Source: Comamonas sp. GB3 AK4-5 (GTDB taxonomy: Bacteria; Pseudomonadota; Gammaproteobacteria; Burkholderiales; Burkholderiaceae_C). Taken from it: a stretch of DNA of 64,000 nucleotides. Below are positions 54,530 to 62,938 of the stretch, one piece after another. The stretch is from positions 4,216,001 to 4,280,000 of the forward strand of contig NZ_CP166730.1 in assembly GCF_041320665.1 (NCBI RefSeq), in the 5' to 3' direction. The stretch's first letter is position 1. Each line of letters starts with the position of its first letter. The notes under the pieces are model-generated. The model made no database searches, was not told the DNA's origin, and worked only from the letters and a program-made list of their open reading frames with translations. A program made the position numbers and the translations under genes.

Positions 54530-56274
54530 AGCGATTCCTCCACCGGGTCCGCCACAATCTGGGGCTGCACGGCCACATCGGGGTGTACCCCCATCAGGCG
54601 CAGCGTTTGCTGCACCACATCGCTGAAGACCGGCGCTGCCACCGTACCTCCGTAATAGGTTCCGTTCATGGGTTCATCCACCATCACCGAGACGATGACG
54701 CGCGGGTTCTCAATGGGGGCCATGCCGGCAAACCAGGCGCGGTACTTGCCGGCGGCATAGCCCTTGCCTTCTTGTTTGCGTGCCGTGCCGGACTTGCCGC
54801 CCACGGAGTAGCCCACGGTCTGGGCGCGTTGGCCGGTGCCGCCAGGGGCGGTGGCCATGGCCAGCATCTTGCGCACGGCGCTGGCGGTCCGCTCCGTGAA
54901 AATCGGCACGCCCACGGGGGGGCGGTCGAGCTTGAGCATGCTGGCCGGAATCACCTTGCCGTCGTTGGAGAACACCGTGTAGGCCCGGCTGATCTGCAAC
55001 AAGCTGGCCGACAGGCCGTAGCCATAGGACATGGTGGCCTGCTCCACCGGCCGCCAGCTCTTGTAGGGACGCAAGCGCCCGCTTTGGGCACCGGGGAAGG
55101 AGATTTGCGGCTTCTGGCCAAAGCCCAGGGCCGAATAGGTTTCCCACATCTCCTGGGCGCTCAGTTGCTGGGAGATCTTGGTCATGCCCACGTTGCTGGA
55201 CTTCTGGATCACCCCTTCCACCGTCAGCACACCCCAGTTGTGGGTGTCCGAAATGGTGGAGCCGGTCACATTGATGCGGCCGGGCGTGGTATCCACAATG
55301 GTCGAGGGCTTGAACTTGCCGCTTTCCAGCGCCGTGCCGACGATGATGGGCTTGGCGGTGGAGCCGGGCTCGAACACGTCGGTGATGGCGCGGTTGCGCA
55401 GCTGCTCGCCCGTCAGGCGCTTGCGGTTGCCGGGGTCGTAGCTGGGGTAGTTGGCCAGGGCCAGCAGCTCGCCGGTCTTGGCATCCATGACCACCACGGT
55501 GCCGGCCTTGGCCTTGTGGGCAATCACCTGGTCGCGCAGCTTCTGGTAGGCATAGAACTGCACCTTGCTGTCGATGGACAGCTGGATGTCGCGCCCGTCC
55601 ATGGGCGGAATCTCTTCGCCCAGGCCTTCAACCACGCGGCCAAAACGGTCCTTGATGACGCGGCGCGACCCGGGCTTGCCGCCCAGGTCTTTGTCAAAGG
55701 CCAGCTCCATGCCTTCCTGGCCATGGTCTTCCACATTGGTAAAGCCCACGACGTGGGCCACCGATTCCCCTTCGGGGTACTCGCGCTTGTATTCCTTGGT
55801 CTGGTAGATGCCCTTGATGCCCAGGGCCTTGATCTTCTGACCAACCTCCCAGTCCAGCTGGCGCTTGAGCCAGACAAAGCTTTTGTCGTTGTCCAGCTTG
55901 GTTTTGATAGTGGCCAGGGGCATATCCATCAACTTGGCCAACTGAGGCAGCTTGGCCTTGACCTCGGCGCTGTCCAGCTCCACATCTTCAGGGATGGCCC
56001 AGATGCTGGCCGCCGGCACGCTGGATGCCAGGATCAGGCCGTTGCGGTCCAGAATGCGGCCGCGGTTGGCCGGCAGCTCCAGGGTACGGGCATAGCGCAC
56101 CTCACCCTGGCGCTGGAAGAAATCATTGCCAAAGACCTGCACATAGGCAGCCCGCACGGCCAGGCCGGAAAAGCCCAGCACCATCAAGCCCATGATGAAC
56201 TTGCTGCGCCATTTGGGCGTCTTGCTCGCCAGCAGCGGGCTGGAGGCATAGGTGACGCTGCGGTGCACGCTCAT
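54526..56274 (-). CDS. ftsI: Septal transpeptidase FtsI (PBP3)
   Basis: A 582-residue class B penicillin-binding protein. One membrane helix lies near 26-46 (KFIMGLMVLGFSGLAVRAAY). A pedestal domain and the transpeptidase domain follow. The active-site motifs are all present: STAK in EPGSTAKPIIVG, SSN in QKSSNVGMTK and KSGTA in VGGKSGTARKQ. It crosslinks septal peptidoglycan with FtsW. Overlaps ftsL and murE by four bases each. Confidence 0.97.
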   Translation of the reverse strand: MSVHRSVTYASSPLLASKTPKWRSKFIMGLMVLGFSGLAVRAAYVQVFGNDFFQRQGEVRYARTLELPANRGRILDRNGLILASSVPAASIWAIPEDVELDSAEVKAKLPQLAKLMDMPLATIKTKLDNDKSFVWLKRQLDWEVGQKIKALGIKGIYQTKEYKREYPEGESVAHVVGFTNVEDHGQEGMELAFDKDLGGKPGSRRVIKDRFGRVVEGLGEEIPPMDGRDIQLSIDSKVQFYAYQKLRDQVIAHKAKAGTVVVMDAKTGELLALANYPSYDPGNRKRLTGEQLRNRAITDVFEPGSTAKPIIVGTALESGKFKPSTIVDTTPGRINVTGSTISDTHNWGVLTVEGVIQKSSNVGMTKISQQLSAQEMWETYSALGFGQKPQISFPGAQSGRLRPYKSWRPVEQATMSYGYGLSASLLQISRAYTVFSNDGKVIPASMLKLDRPPVGVPIFTERTASAVRKMLAMATAPGGTGQRAQTVGYSVGGKSGTARKQEGKGYAAGKYRAWFAGMAPIENPRVIVSVMVDEPMNGTYYGGTVAAPVFSDVVQQTLRLMGVHPDVAVQPQIVADPVEESL

Positions 56275-56558
56275 GACGCACCTCCCGCCGCTGCGCGCAC
56301 CTTGTCCTCCACATACTGGGTGATGGCGGGCGTGGAGTTTTGCATGCCCTGGCTCACCGCCAGACGCTCGATGCGCAGCGGCGTGGCCTGGGCCCGCTTT
56401 TCCACCTGCAGGCGCTGGTATTCGGTCGCCAGCTCACGCGCCTCGTGCTGGGCACGCTCGCGCTCGGTAAACAGACGACGCGACTCGTACTGGGTGTGCA
56501 CCAGAAACAGCGCACTCGCCATGACGAAGCCCAGGAGCAGGATGTTCAGGCGCAGCAT
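56271..56558 (-). CDS. ftsL: Cell division protein FtsL
   Basis: A 95-residue bitopic protein: a membrane helix at about 3-22 (RLNILLLGFVMASALFLVHT), then a coiled coil (RRLFTERERAQHEARELATE). It pairs with FtsB and FtsQ and activates FtsWI. Start at 56558 follows AGGAGG; ten upstream codons in frame lack a ribosome site. The gap to rsmH is 55 bases. Confidence 0.92.
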   Translation of the reverse strand: MLRLNILLLGFVMASALFLVHTQYESRRLFTERERAQHEARELATEYQRLQVEKRAQATPLRIERLAVSQGMQNSTPAITQYVEDKVRAAAGGAS

Positions 56559-56613
56559 GGGCCCTCCTGGCATGCCAGCGGCAGCCATGCAGAGCGAATG
56601 CGCGCCGGGCCTG

Positions 56614-57543
56614 TCATGCAGGCACCTCAGTGCGTTCGGCCACGCGCATCACGGCACTGCGTGAGCGGGGGTTGCCTGCCACTTCGCCCGCGCTGGGCTT
56701 GATGCGCTCCAACGCCTTGAGCCGCATGGGCTGGGGCACGGCGAATGGCGCACGACGGTCATAGACCTCTTTGGAATGCTGGGCGATGAACTGCTTGACG
56801 ATGCGGTCTTCCAGCGAATGAAAGCTGATCACCGCCAGGCGTCCGCCCGGCTGCAAGACCTTCAACGCCGCGGCAAGCGCTTGCTGCAGCTCTTCCAGCT
56901 CGGCATTGATGAAAATCCGAAAAGCCTGAAAGGTCCTGGTAGCGGGGTGCTGCCCCGCCTCCCGTGTGCGGACCGTACCAGCCACGAGACTGGCCAGTTC
57001 GGCAGTGGTTGTGAGCGGGCCTTTGTCTGTGCGCCACGCCGCAATCGCCTTTGCAATGGGGCCAGCAAACCGTTCTTCGCCATAGTCACGTATCACCTCC
57101 GCGATCTGGTGGACCTCCGCATCGGCCAGCCACTCGGCCACGCTCTGGCCACGGGTCGTGTCCATGCGCATGTCCAGCGGGCCTTCGAAGCGGAAACTGA
57201 AACCCCGCTCGGGGCTGTCGATCTGGGGCGAGCTCACCCCCAGGTCCATCAGCACGCCGGCGCAGCTGCCTGCGGGCAGCTCGTCCAGGTGACGAAAGCC
57301 TTCGTGGCGGATGGAAAAACGCGGGTCCGTGATGCGTGCCGCTTCGGCAATCGCTTCCGGGTCTTTATCGAAAGCGACCAGGCGGCCGTCCGGCCCCAGT
57401 CGCTGCAGGATCAGGCGCGAATGGCCACCACGGCCAAACGTCGCGTCCACCCACTGACCGGCAGGCGAAGGCCCCGCGCCGCCCAGCAGGGCGTCGACGG
57501 CTTCGTCCAGCAGGACGGTGATGTGTTGGAGGGGCTGGTTCAA
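56614..57543 (-). CDS. rsmH: 16S rRNA (cytosine-1402 N4) methyltransferase RsmH
   Basis: A 309-residue SAM-dependent methyltransferase (MraW). [14 protein letters not shown] opens it, [14 protein letters not shown] is the SAM motif, and [20 protein letters not shown] and [13 protein letters not shown] are diagnostic. It modifies the ribosomal P site. It lies between mraZ and ftsL, its fixed place in the dcw cluster, 12 bases from mraZ. Confidence 0.97.
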   Translation of the reverse strand: MNQPLQHITVLLDEAVDALLGGAGPSPAGQWVDATFGRGGHSRLILQRLGPDGRLVAFDKDPEAIAEAARITDPRFSIRHEGFRHLDELPAGSCAGVLMDLGVSSPQIDSPERGFSFRFEGPLDMRMDTTRGQSVAEWLADAEVHQIAEVIRDYGEERFAGPIAKAIAAWRTDKGPLTTTAELASLVAGTVRTREAGQHPATRTFQAFRIFINAELEELQQALAAALKVLQPGGRLAVISFHSLEDRIVKQFIAQHSKEVYDRRAPFAVPQPMRLKALERIKPSAGEVAGNPRSRSAVMRVAERTEVPA

Positions 57544-57555
57544 CGCTCGCCCTTT

Positions 57556-57984
57556 TCAAAAAGCAAAATCTTGGAAAACGCTCGGCATTTCGGCCTGCAT
57601 GGCCTCTGCCTCTTGTGCTTCGTAAGTGGCGCGGTCCCACAACTCAAAGTGGTTGCCCATGCCCAGCAGCACCGCGTCCTTGCTCAGGCCCACGGCCTGG
57701 CGCAGCTCGGGCGCCACCAGCACCCGGCCCGTGCCATCCATGTCCACGTCCTGGGCGTTGCCCAGGAAGATGCGCTTCCACCACTGCGCAGACATGGGAA
57801 GCTCTGCGATGCGCTCGCGGAACTTCAACCATTCGGGACGGGGGAAAAGCATCAGACAGCCATGCGGGTGCTTGGTGATGGTGACCTGGCCTTCTGCCAT
57901 AGCCATGAGGGCGTCACGATGCCGGGTCGGCACGGAAAGCCGACCCTTCGCATCCAGACTTAGCGAAGACGCCCCTTGAAACAC
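57556..57984 (-). CDS. mraZ: Transcriptional regulator MraZ
   Basis: A 142-residue protein with two AbrB-like SpoVT domains. [20 protein letters not shown] and [20 protein letters not shown] are the two DXXGR-type repeats. In known bacteria MraZ represses its own dcw operon by binding spaced short repeats. The start is GTG at 57984, giving the same first residues as E. coli MraZ; CGAGG lies 9 bases before it. Four phased AGTG repeats lie about 70-110 bases upstream. Confidence 0.95.
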   Translation of the reverse strand: MFQGASSLSLDAKGRLSVPTRHRDALMAMAEGQVTITKHPHGCLMLFPRPEWLKFRERIAELPMSAQWWKRIFLGNAQDVDMDGTGRVLVAPELRQAVGLSKDAVLLGMGNHFELWDRATYEAQEAEAMQAEMPSVFQDFAF

Positions 57985-58050
57985 GGCAGTAGACCTCGGG
58001 TAGGTTGGACCTGATCACCTCTGCGCCTGGGCTGCAAAGGCAACTTTCAC

Positions 58051-58094
58051 CACTTAATTGCACTTTTTTGCACTGTATCAGCAAATCCACCACT
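58051..58094 (-). promoter_or_regulatory. Phased AGTG repeats, probable MraZ operator of the dcw operon
   Basis: On the minus strand AGTG starts at 58094, 58074, 58064 and 58054, that is at 20, 10 and 10 bases. The units read AGTGGTGGAT, AGTGCAAAAA, AGTGCAATTA and AGTGGTGAAA. Repeats on one face of the helix just upstream of mraZ match the MraZ binding mode known in other bacteria (short G-rich repeats at about 10-base spacing). I could not fix a -35/-10 pair nearby. The rest of 57985-58240 is AT-richer than the genes and shows no ORF. Confidence 0.55.
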
Positions 58095-58239
58095 TGCTAC
58101 AGGCCTCGTCACAAACATTTGCAATGAAATCAATGACTTAGCTTGAAATTTTTGATATGAGATATACAAAAGTCCTTTACCCACAAGCACTTAGGCACTA
58201 GTGCAAATGAAAAGCATGAGCTCACTTCCGCTTGACATT

Positions 58240-58283
58240 TACCAAACAAAACACCCCCGATGCCTCAGCGGCGTCGGGGGTGT
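58240..58283 (-). terminator. Rho-independent terminator of hslVU
   Basis: ACACCCCCGA (58251-58260) pairs perfectly with TCGGGGGTGT (58274-58283). On the minus strand it is followed by TTTTGTTTGGT. It lies just after the hslU stop. Confidence 0.9.
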
Positions 58284-58302
58284 GCGGGCTGCACTTTATG
58301 TG

Positions 58303-59622
58303 TCAGAGAATGTAACGCGAGAGATCTTCGTCCTGGCTGAGCATCTGCAGGCGGGCATCCACATAGGCTGCATCGATGGTCACGCTCTGGCCGGACAGTT
58401 TGGCGGCATCAAAGCTCACCTCGTCCAGCAGACGCTCCATCACCGTGGACAGCCGACGCGCGCCGATGTTCTCGGTGCGTTCGTTGACCTGGAAGGCCGT
58501 GTGGGCCAGGCGGGTGATGCCTTCGGGGGTGAAGGCCAGGGTCACCCCCTCGGTGGCCAGCAATGCCTGGTATTGCTTGACCAGGGAGGCATGGGTCTGG
58601 GTGAGTATGGATTCGAAGTCCTGCACCGACAGCGAGCCCAGCTCCACACGGATGGGGAAGCGCCCCTGCAGCTCGGGGATCAGATCACTGGGCTTCGCCA
58701 GGTGGAAGGCACCCGAGGCGATGAACAGGATGTGGTCGGTCTTGACCATGCCGTACTTGGTGGAGACGGTGGTGCCCTCCACCAGCGGCAGCAGGTCGCG
58801 CTGCACGCCCTGGCGGGAGACATCGGCGCCACTGCTGTCCTGGCGTGATGCCACCTTGTCGATCTCGTCGATGAAGACGATGCCGTTTTGCTCGGCATTG
58901 GCAATGGCGCGGGTCTTGATGTCTTCCTCGTTGACCAGCTTTCCGGCTTCTTCGTCGGTCAAGAGCTTGAGCGCTTCCTTGATGGGCAGCTTGCGCGTCT
59001 TGCGGCGCTCCTGGCCCATCTGGCTGAACATGCCGCGCAACTGCTCGGTCATCTCTTCCATGCCCTGGGGGCCCATGATTTCCAGCTGGGGCTTGGCCTC
59101 GGCCAGGTCGATTTCGATTTCCTTGTCGTCCAGCTCGCCCTGGCGCAGCTTTTTGCGGAAGACCTGGCGCGTGGCGCTGTCGGCCGGCACGGCGTCATGG
59201 GTGCGTGCCTGGGGCAGCAGCACATCCAGCACACGCTCCTCGGCCGCATCTTCGGCACGCACGCGCAGCTTTTTGATCTCGGCCTCGCGGGTTTGCTTGA
59301 CGGCGATTTCCGCCAGGTCGCGGATGATGGCGTCCACATCCTTGCCCACATAGCCCACTTCGGTGAACTTGGTGGCCTCCACCTTGATGAAGGGGGCATC
59401 GGCCAACTTGGCCAGGCGGCGGGCGATCTCGGTCTTGCCCACGCCGGTGGGGCCAATCATCAAGATGTTCTTGGGGGTGATTTCCTGGCGCAGGCCCTCT
59501 TCCACCTGCTGGCGACGCCAGCGGTTGCGCAGCGCAATGGCCACGGCGCGCTTGGCAGCGGCCTGGCCCACAATGTGATGGTCCAGCTCGGAGACGATTT
59601 CCTGCGGGGTCATGGACGACAT
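58303..59622 (-). CDS. hslU: ATP-dependent protease ATPase subunit HslU
   Basis: A 439-residue AAA+ unfoldase partner of Hsl[21 protein letters not shown] opens the protein, and [18 protein letters not shown] is Walker [10 protein letters not shown] is Walker B, and the I domain covers roughly 110-240. The C-terminal tail [11 protein letters not shown] inserts into HslV. I chose ATG at 59622, aligned with the usual start; a TTG five codons earlier is also open. Confidence 0.97.
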   Translation of the reverse strand: MSSMTPQEIVSELDHHIVGQAAAKRAVAIALRNRWRRQQVEEGLRQEITPKNILMIGPTGVGKTEIARRLAKLADAPFIKVEATKFTEVGYVGKDVDAIIRDLAEIAVKQTREAEIKKLRVRAEDAAEERVLDVLLPQARTHDAVPADSATRQVFRKKLRQGELDDKEIEIDLAEAKPQLEIMGPQGMEEMTEQLRGMFSQMGQERRKTRKLPIKEALKLLTDEEAGKLVNEEDIKTRAIANAEQNGIVFIDEIDKVASRQDSSGADVSRQGVQRDLLPLVEGTTVSTKYGMVKTDHILFIASGAFHLAKPSDLIPELQGRFPIRVELGSLSVQDFESILTQTHASLVKQYQALLATEGVTLAFTPEGITRLAHTAFQVNERTENIGARRLSTVMERLLDEVSFDAAKLSGQSVTIDAAYVDARLQMLSQDEDLSRYIL

Positions 59623-59644
59623 GGTTTTCAAGCTCAATAAGGGC

Positions 59645-59671
59645 GCTCAAGCTTGGTATACATGCTTGAGC
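59645..59671 (-). other. Intergenic hairpin between hslV and hslU
   Basis: GCTCAAGC (59645-59652) pairs perfectly with GCTTGAGC (59664-59671), with an 11-base loop, in the 92-base gap between the two genes. The run of T on the minus strand lies before the hairpin, not after it, so it is not a terminator. It may be an mRNA processing or stability element. Confidence 0.5.
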
Positions 59672-59714
59672 AGCTATAAAAAATAGAGTCAGCGCAAAGC
59701 AGGCCGGCAGCGGC

Positions 59715-60260
59715 TTACAGCGTCTCGATGGTGTGGTGCATATTGGTGTAGATGCACAGCTCGCCGGCAATCTCCAACGATTTCTTGACCACGTCCTGTG
59801 CCGACAGCTCGGTGTTGTTCAGCAGCGCCTTGGCCGCCGAATGCGCGTAGGCCCCACCGGAGCCAATGGCCACAATGCCCTGCTCGGGCTCCAGCACGTC
59901 GCCGTTGCCGGTGATGATGAGCGAGGCCGAATGGTCGGCCACGGCCAGCATGGCTTCCAGGCGGCGCAGCACGCGGTCGGTGCGCCAGTCCTTGGTCAGC
60001 TCGATGGCGGCGCGCGTCAAATGGCCCTGGTGCTTGTCCAGCTTGGCTTCAAAACGCTCGAACAAGGTGAAGGCATCGGCCGTGGCGCCGGCAAAACCGG
60101 CCAATACGCGGCCGTTGTAGAGCTTGCGCACCTTGCGGGCCGTGCCCTTGACGACGATGTGGCCCAGGGTGACCTGGCCGTCGCCGCCAATAGCGACCTG
60201 GATGCCGTCCGGCGTTTCGCGCCGCACGCTGAGAATGGTGGTGCCGTGGTACTGTTCCAT
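59715..60260 (-). CDS. hslV: ATP-dependent protease proteolytic subunit HslV
   Basis: A 181-residue proteasome-like peptidase. The N-terminal part reads [14 protein letters not shown], so the catalytic Thr is at position 7. A six-residue propeptide must be removed, unlike E. coli HslV where only Met precedes Thr. [20 protein letters not shown] with the active-site Lys and [17 protein letters not shown] match the family, as does [16 protein letters not shown]. Upstream hslV precedes hslU as in known operons. The start at 60260 has no Shine-Dalgarno and lies 9 bases after a heat-shock-like -10 box. Confidence 0.95.
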   Translation of the reverse strand: MEQYHGTTILSVRRETPDGIQVAIGGDGQVTLGHIVVKGTARKVRKLYNGRVLAGFAGATADAFTLFERFEAKLDKHQGHLTRAAIELTKDWRTDRVLRRLEAMLAVADHSASLIITGNGDVLEPEQGIVAIGSGGAYAHSAAKALLNNTELSAQDVVKKSLEIAGELCIYTNMHHTIETL

Positions 60261-60269
60261 AGCTGCTGC

Positions 60270-60298
60270 ACATGGGGGTCTTGCGCCCGGGTTGCAAG
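60270..60298 (-). promoter_or_regulatory. Heat-shock (sigma-32-like) promoter of hslVU
   Basis: On the minus strand CTTGCAA (60298-60292), a 14-base spacer and CCCCATGT (60277-60270). The consensus is CTTGAAA, 13-15 bases, CCCCATNT, so only one base differs. The implied +1 is within about 3 bases of the hslV ATG, which would make a leaderless message. Confidence 0.55.
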
Positions 60299-60380
60299 GG
60301 CTGCGGCGCTTTTTTTCCGCTCTGTTGCGGCATAGCCTGCAAGACCAGCGACAGCGCCGGTCCACCTGCTTCACCACAGG

Positions 60381-60445
60381 CAAAAAGAAACCGCCGGCCT
60401 GGGTCCACCTTCCATGCATGAAGGCTTGCCCGTGACGGCGGTTTC
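60381..60445 (-). terminator. Rho-independent terminator of dksA
   Basis: GAAACCGCCG (60387-60396) pairs with CGGCGGTTTC (60436-60445), with an inner CCTTC/GAAGG stem. On the minus strand it is followed by TTTTT. A second hairpin, CCCGCTG-GAGA-CAGCGGG at 60470-60487, lies between it and the dksA stop. Confidence 0.75.
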
Positions 60446-60507
60446 AGTGTCTCACCCACCTCTTCGACACCCGCTGGAGACAGCGGGCCAGAGGCTGGTG
60501 GAGAAGA

Positions 60508-61227
60508 TCAGTCACCAAACATTTTTTGCTTCAGCTCGCGGCGCTGCTGGGCTTCCAACGACAGCGTGGCCGTGGGGCGAGCCAGCAGACGGCCCACACC
60601 GATGGGCTCGCCGGTTTCGTCGCAATAGCCATAGTCACCAGCGTCGATGCGGGCAATGGACTGCTCGATCTTCTTCAGCAGCTTGCGCTCGCGGTCGCGG
60701 GTGCGCAGCTCCAGGGCATGCTCTTCCTCGATGGTGGCGCGGTCGGCCGGGTCGGGCACCACCACCGTGTCTTCACGCAGGTTTTCGGCCGTCTCGCCTG
60801 CGTTGTTGTGCATGTCCTGCTTCAACTTCATCAGCTTGTGACGGAAGAAGGCCATCTGCTTGTCGTTCATGTACTCGTCGTCGGGCATGGCGATGACTTC
60901 GGCATCGTTCAGCTCTTCGGCCGTCTTGTTCTTCCAGTTGTTGGCCAACTTGGGGTCACGTTTGAGTGCTGCAGGTACAGAGATAGTGGAGGACATTGCT
61001 TTGGTATCAGTGATGGGCCGGGTGGCAACCGTGGGGGCTGCCGACTGCGGCGGGATGGGGGCACTGCGCGCAGTGCTGCGAGCAGGAGAAGATGAGGAGG
61101 ACGCCGTCGCCGGTTCCGAGGCCTTCGTGGCGGAGGCCTTTACAGATGACTTCGCGGCTGCGGTTTTCTTGGCCGCAGGGGCCGCTACTTTCGTTGCGGC
61201 TTTCTTTTTACTGGTCTCGGCTGTCAC
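60508..61227 (-). CDS. dksA: DksA-type RNA polymerase-binding factor with a basic N-terminal tail and no zinc finger
   Basis: A 239-residue protein. Residues 1-85 are Lys/Ala/Ser/Pro-rich (KKKAATKVAAPAAKK), like histone H1-type tails. The DksA core follows: MPDDEYMNDKQMAFFRHKL, then a coiled coil with the DPADRATIEEE tip, whose Asp residues enter the polymerase secondary channel. The C-terminal finger keeps only one of the four zinc Cys (YGYCDETGEPIG, then ATLSLEAQ), so it should be metal-free. DksA works with ppGpp at rRNA and amino acid promoters. The start is GTG at 61227, 7 bases after GAGGAG. MSSTISVPAALK inside could be an alternative start. Confidence 0.88.
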   Translation of the reverse strand: MTAETSKKKAATKVAAPAAKKTAAAKSSVKASATKASEPATASSSSSPARSTARSAPIPPQSAAPTVATRPITDTKAMSSTISVPAALKRDPKLANNWKNKTAEELNDAEVIAMPDDEYMNDKQMAFFRHKLMKLKQDMHNNAGETAENLREDTVVVPDPADRATIEEEHALELRTRDRERKLLKKIEQSIARIDAGDYGYCDETGEPIGVGRLLARPTATLSLEAQQRRELKQKMFGD

Positions 61228-61302
61228 TTCTTGTCTCCTCAAGTACGACCGTCCCAGTGGTCACCCCGCAGGCTGACCAACCGGGTTCTCTTTAGGGGCG
61301 CG

Positions 61303-61329
61303 ATTGTAGCCATCTCCTCCAAGACCCAA
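61303..61329 (-). promoter_or_regulatory. Possible dksA promoter
   Basis: On the minus strand a good -10 TACAAT (61308-61303) with TTGGGT (61329-61324) at a short 15-base spacing. It would give a leader of about 70 bases before the GTG start. Confidence 0.35.
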
Positions 61330-61481
61330 CGCAAAGTTGCGGATATCACACAACCTGCCTTGGTAAAACCATGTCAAGTGCCAGCGCGCTCTGACGATGC
61401 AGAGCGTTGGCGGGCGATTCTGCCCCACCACAGCAGGCGCCAATGGCCGGTGGTAGGGCGTTTTGCGACCAGTGGGCCGGA

Positions 61482-62594
61482 TCAGACCAGGCTTTGCTCC
61501 AAGCCTTGCTTGAAGATGTCCTGCGGCAGGTCAATGCCGATGAACACCATGCGGCTTTCGCGTTTTTCGTCGGCCGTCCATTCAGGGCCCAGATCGCTGC
61601 CCATGAGCTGGTGCACACCCTGGAAGATGACCTTGCGCTCGGTTCCCTTCATGTTCAGCACGCCCTTGTAGCGCAGCATGCGCGGGCCGTAGATGTTGAC
61701 AATGGCGCCCAGGAAGTCTTCCAGCTTGGCCGGATCAAACGGGCGTTCTGCACGGTAGACAAAGCTTTTCACATCATCGTCATGGTGATGGTGGTGTGGG
61801 TGCTTGCAGTGCTCGCCATGCGCGTGGTCATGGCCGCAATCCGCGCCATGGGCATGGTCGTGGTGCGCATGGTCATGCGCGTGGTCGTGATCGCACTTGC
61901 CGTGGTCATGGTCGCAATGGCTGTGGTCGTGTTCGTCTTCCTTGAGGAAGTCGGGGTCGATATCGAGCTTGGCGTTCAGGTTGAAGCCGCGCAGATCGAA
62001 CACATCCGTCAAGGGCACCTCGCCAAAATGCACGGCCGTGATGGGCGCACGCGGGTTCATGTGCTTGAGGCGGTGGACCAGCGCGTCCTTGTCGGCCTCG
62101 CTCACCAGGTCGGTCTTGGACAGAAAGAGCTGGTCGGCAAAGCCCACCTGGCGACGCGCTTCCTGGCGGTCGTCCAGCTGCTGGTTGGCATGCTTGGCAT
62201 CCACCAGGGTGATGATGGAGTCGATCAGATAGCTCTCGGCAATCTCATCGTCCATGAAGAAGGTCTGGGCCACGGGGCCGGGATCGGCCAGGCCGGTGGT
62301 TTCGATCACGATGCGGTCGAACTCCACCTGGCCCTGGCGGCGCTTGGCGGCCAGCAGTTGCAGGGCTTCGCGCAGGTCTTCACGGATGGTGCAGCAGATG
62401 CAGCCATTGCTCATCTGCAGAATCTGCTCTTTCGATTCGGTCTTCAGAATATCGGTGTCGATGTTTTCTTCGCCGAACTCGTTTTCAATCACGGCAATCT
62501 TCATGCCGTGCGATTCGTGCAGCACGCGCTTAAGCAGCGTGGTCTTGCCCGAACCCAGAAAGCCCGTGAGGATGGTGACGGGAATCAATGCCAT
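61482..62594 (-). CDS. COG0523 (CobW/YjiA-type) GTPase, probable zinc metallochaperone
   Basis: A 370-residue G3E GTPase. TGFLGSGKTTLLKRVL is Walker A, SNGCICCTIREDL holds the CXCC metal site, ETTGLADPGPV is the switch region and SKTDLV the base-specific motif. A long His/Asp/Cys-rich insert near 220-285 (HDHSHCDHDHGKCDHDH and more) would bind several metal ions. The C-terminal CobW domain follows. Such proteins deliver zinc to client enzymes. Start MALIPVTIL at 62594 is the family start. It is next to the zinc-free dksA on the same strand. Confidence 0.92.
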   Translation of the reverse strand: MALIPVTILTGFLGSGKTTLLKRVLHESHGMKIAVIENEFGEENIDTDILKTESKEQILQMSNGCICCTIREDLREALQLLAAKRRQGQVEFDRIVIETTGLADPGPVAQTFFMDDEIAESYLIDSIITLVDAKHANQQLDDRQEARRQVGFADQLFLSKTDLVSEADKDALVHRLKHMNPRAPITAVHFGEVPLTDVFDLRGFNLNAKLDIDPDFLKEDEHDHSHCDHDHGKCDHDHAHDHAHHDHAHGADCGHDHAHGEHCKHPHHHHHDDDVKSFVYRAERPFDPAKLEDFLGAIVNIYGPRMLRYKGVLNMKGTERKVIFQGVHQLMGSDLGPEWTADEKRESRMVFIGIDLPQDIFKQGLEQSLV

Positions 62595-62817
62595 GGTGTG
62601 GTGTGCCTTGTTGTCTGCAGAGCGCCGCACGCGGCCGCGCCTTAAAAGAGGAAACCTGAAGCAAATGGGGACGCCACCCCAAAATACAAGGTGGCGCTGC
62701 TTTATTCAGTGTAGTCAGCCTGTCAAGCACCCGGTGCTGGCGGGGGCGTCCAGCCCACCGTGTTTTCTACCCCCAGCGCTTACCCCATGCGCTTTGGCCG
62801 CTATGCTTTCCACATCA

Positions 62818-62938
62818 CCATGCAACTGGCGCAACCCAGGTCAGGGACAGCGAGCAAGGGCCGCCCCGCAGCGAGGCTGTCGTCCCCCTCCCTCGCGCAG
62901 CGAGAGAGAGGGGGAAGGCGCGCAGCGCCTCAGGGGGT
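62818..62938 (-). repeat. Dispersed hairpin repeat R, copy 10 (supplies the stop codon of xerC)
   Basis: On the minus strand ACACCCCCTGAGGCGC begins inside xerC, whose TGA is that of CCCCCTGAG. Stems are GGCGC-TGC-GCGCC, CCCCCTCTCTCTCGC...GAGGGAGGGGG and GACAGC...GCTGTC around the core, ending GCGCCAGTTGCAT. The gap up to 62595 beyond it holds only a CGCCACC/GGTGGCG hairpin at 62672-62696. Confidence 0.88.

Noticed and set aside
61228..61481. A Zur operator between the COG0523 gene and dksA
   Set aside because: No GTTATAATATAAC-like palindrome could be found by eye there or at 62595-62700.
62672..62696. CGCCACC/GGTGGCG hairpin upstream of the COG0523 gene as a terminator of xerC
   Set aside because: No T tract follows on the minus strand; left as an unexplained hairpin.
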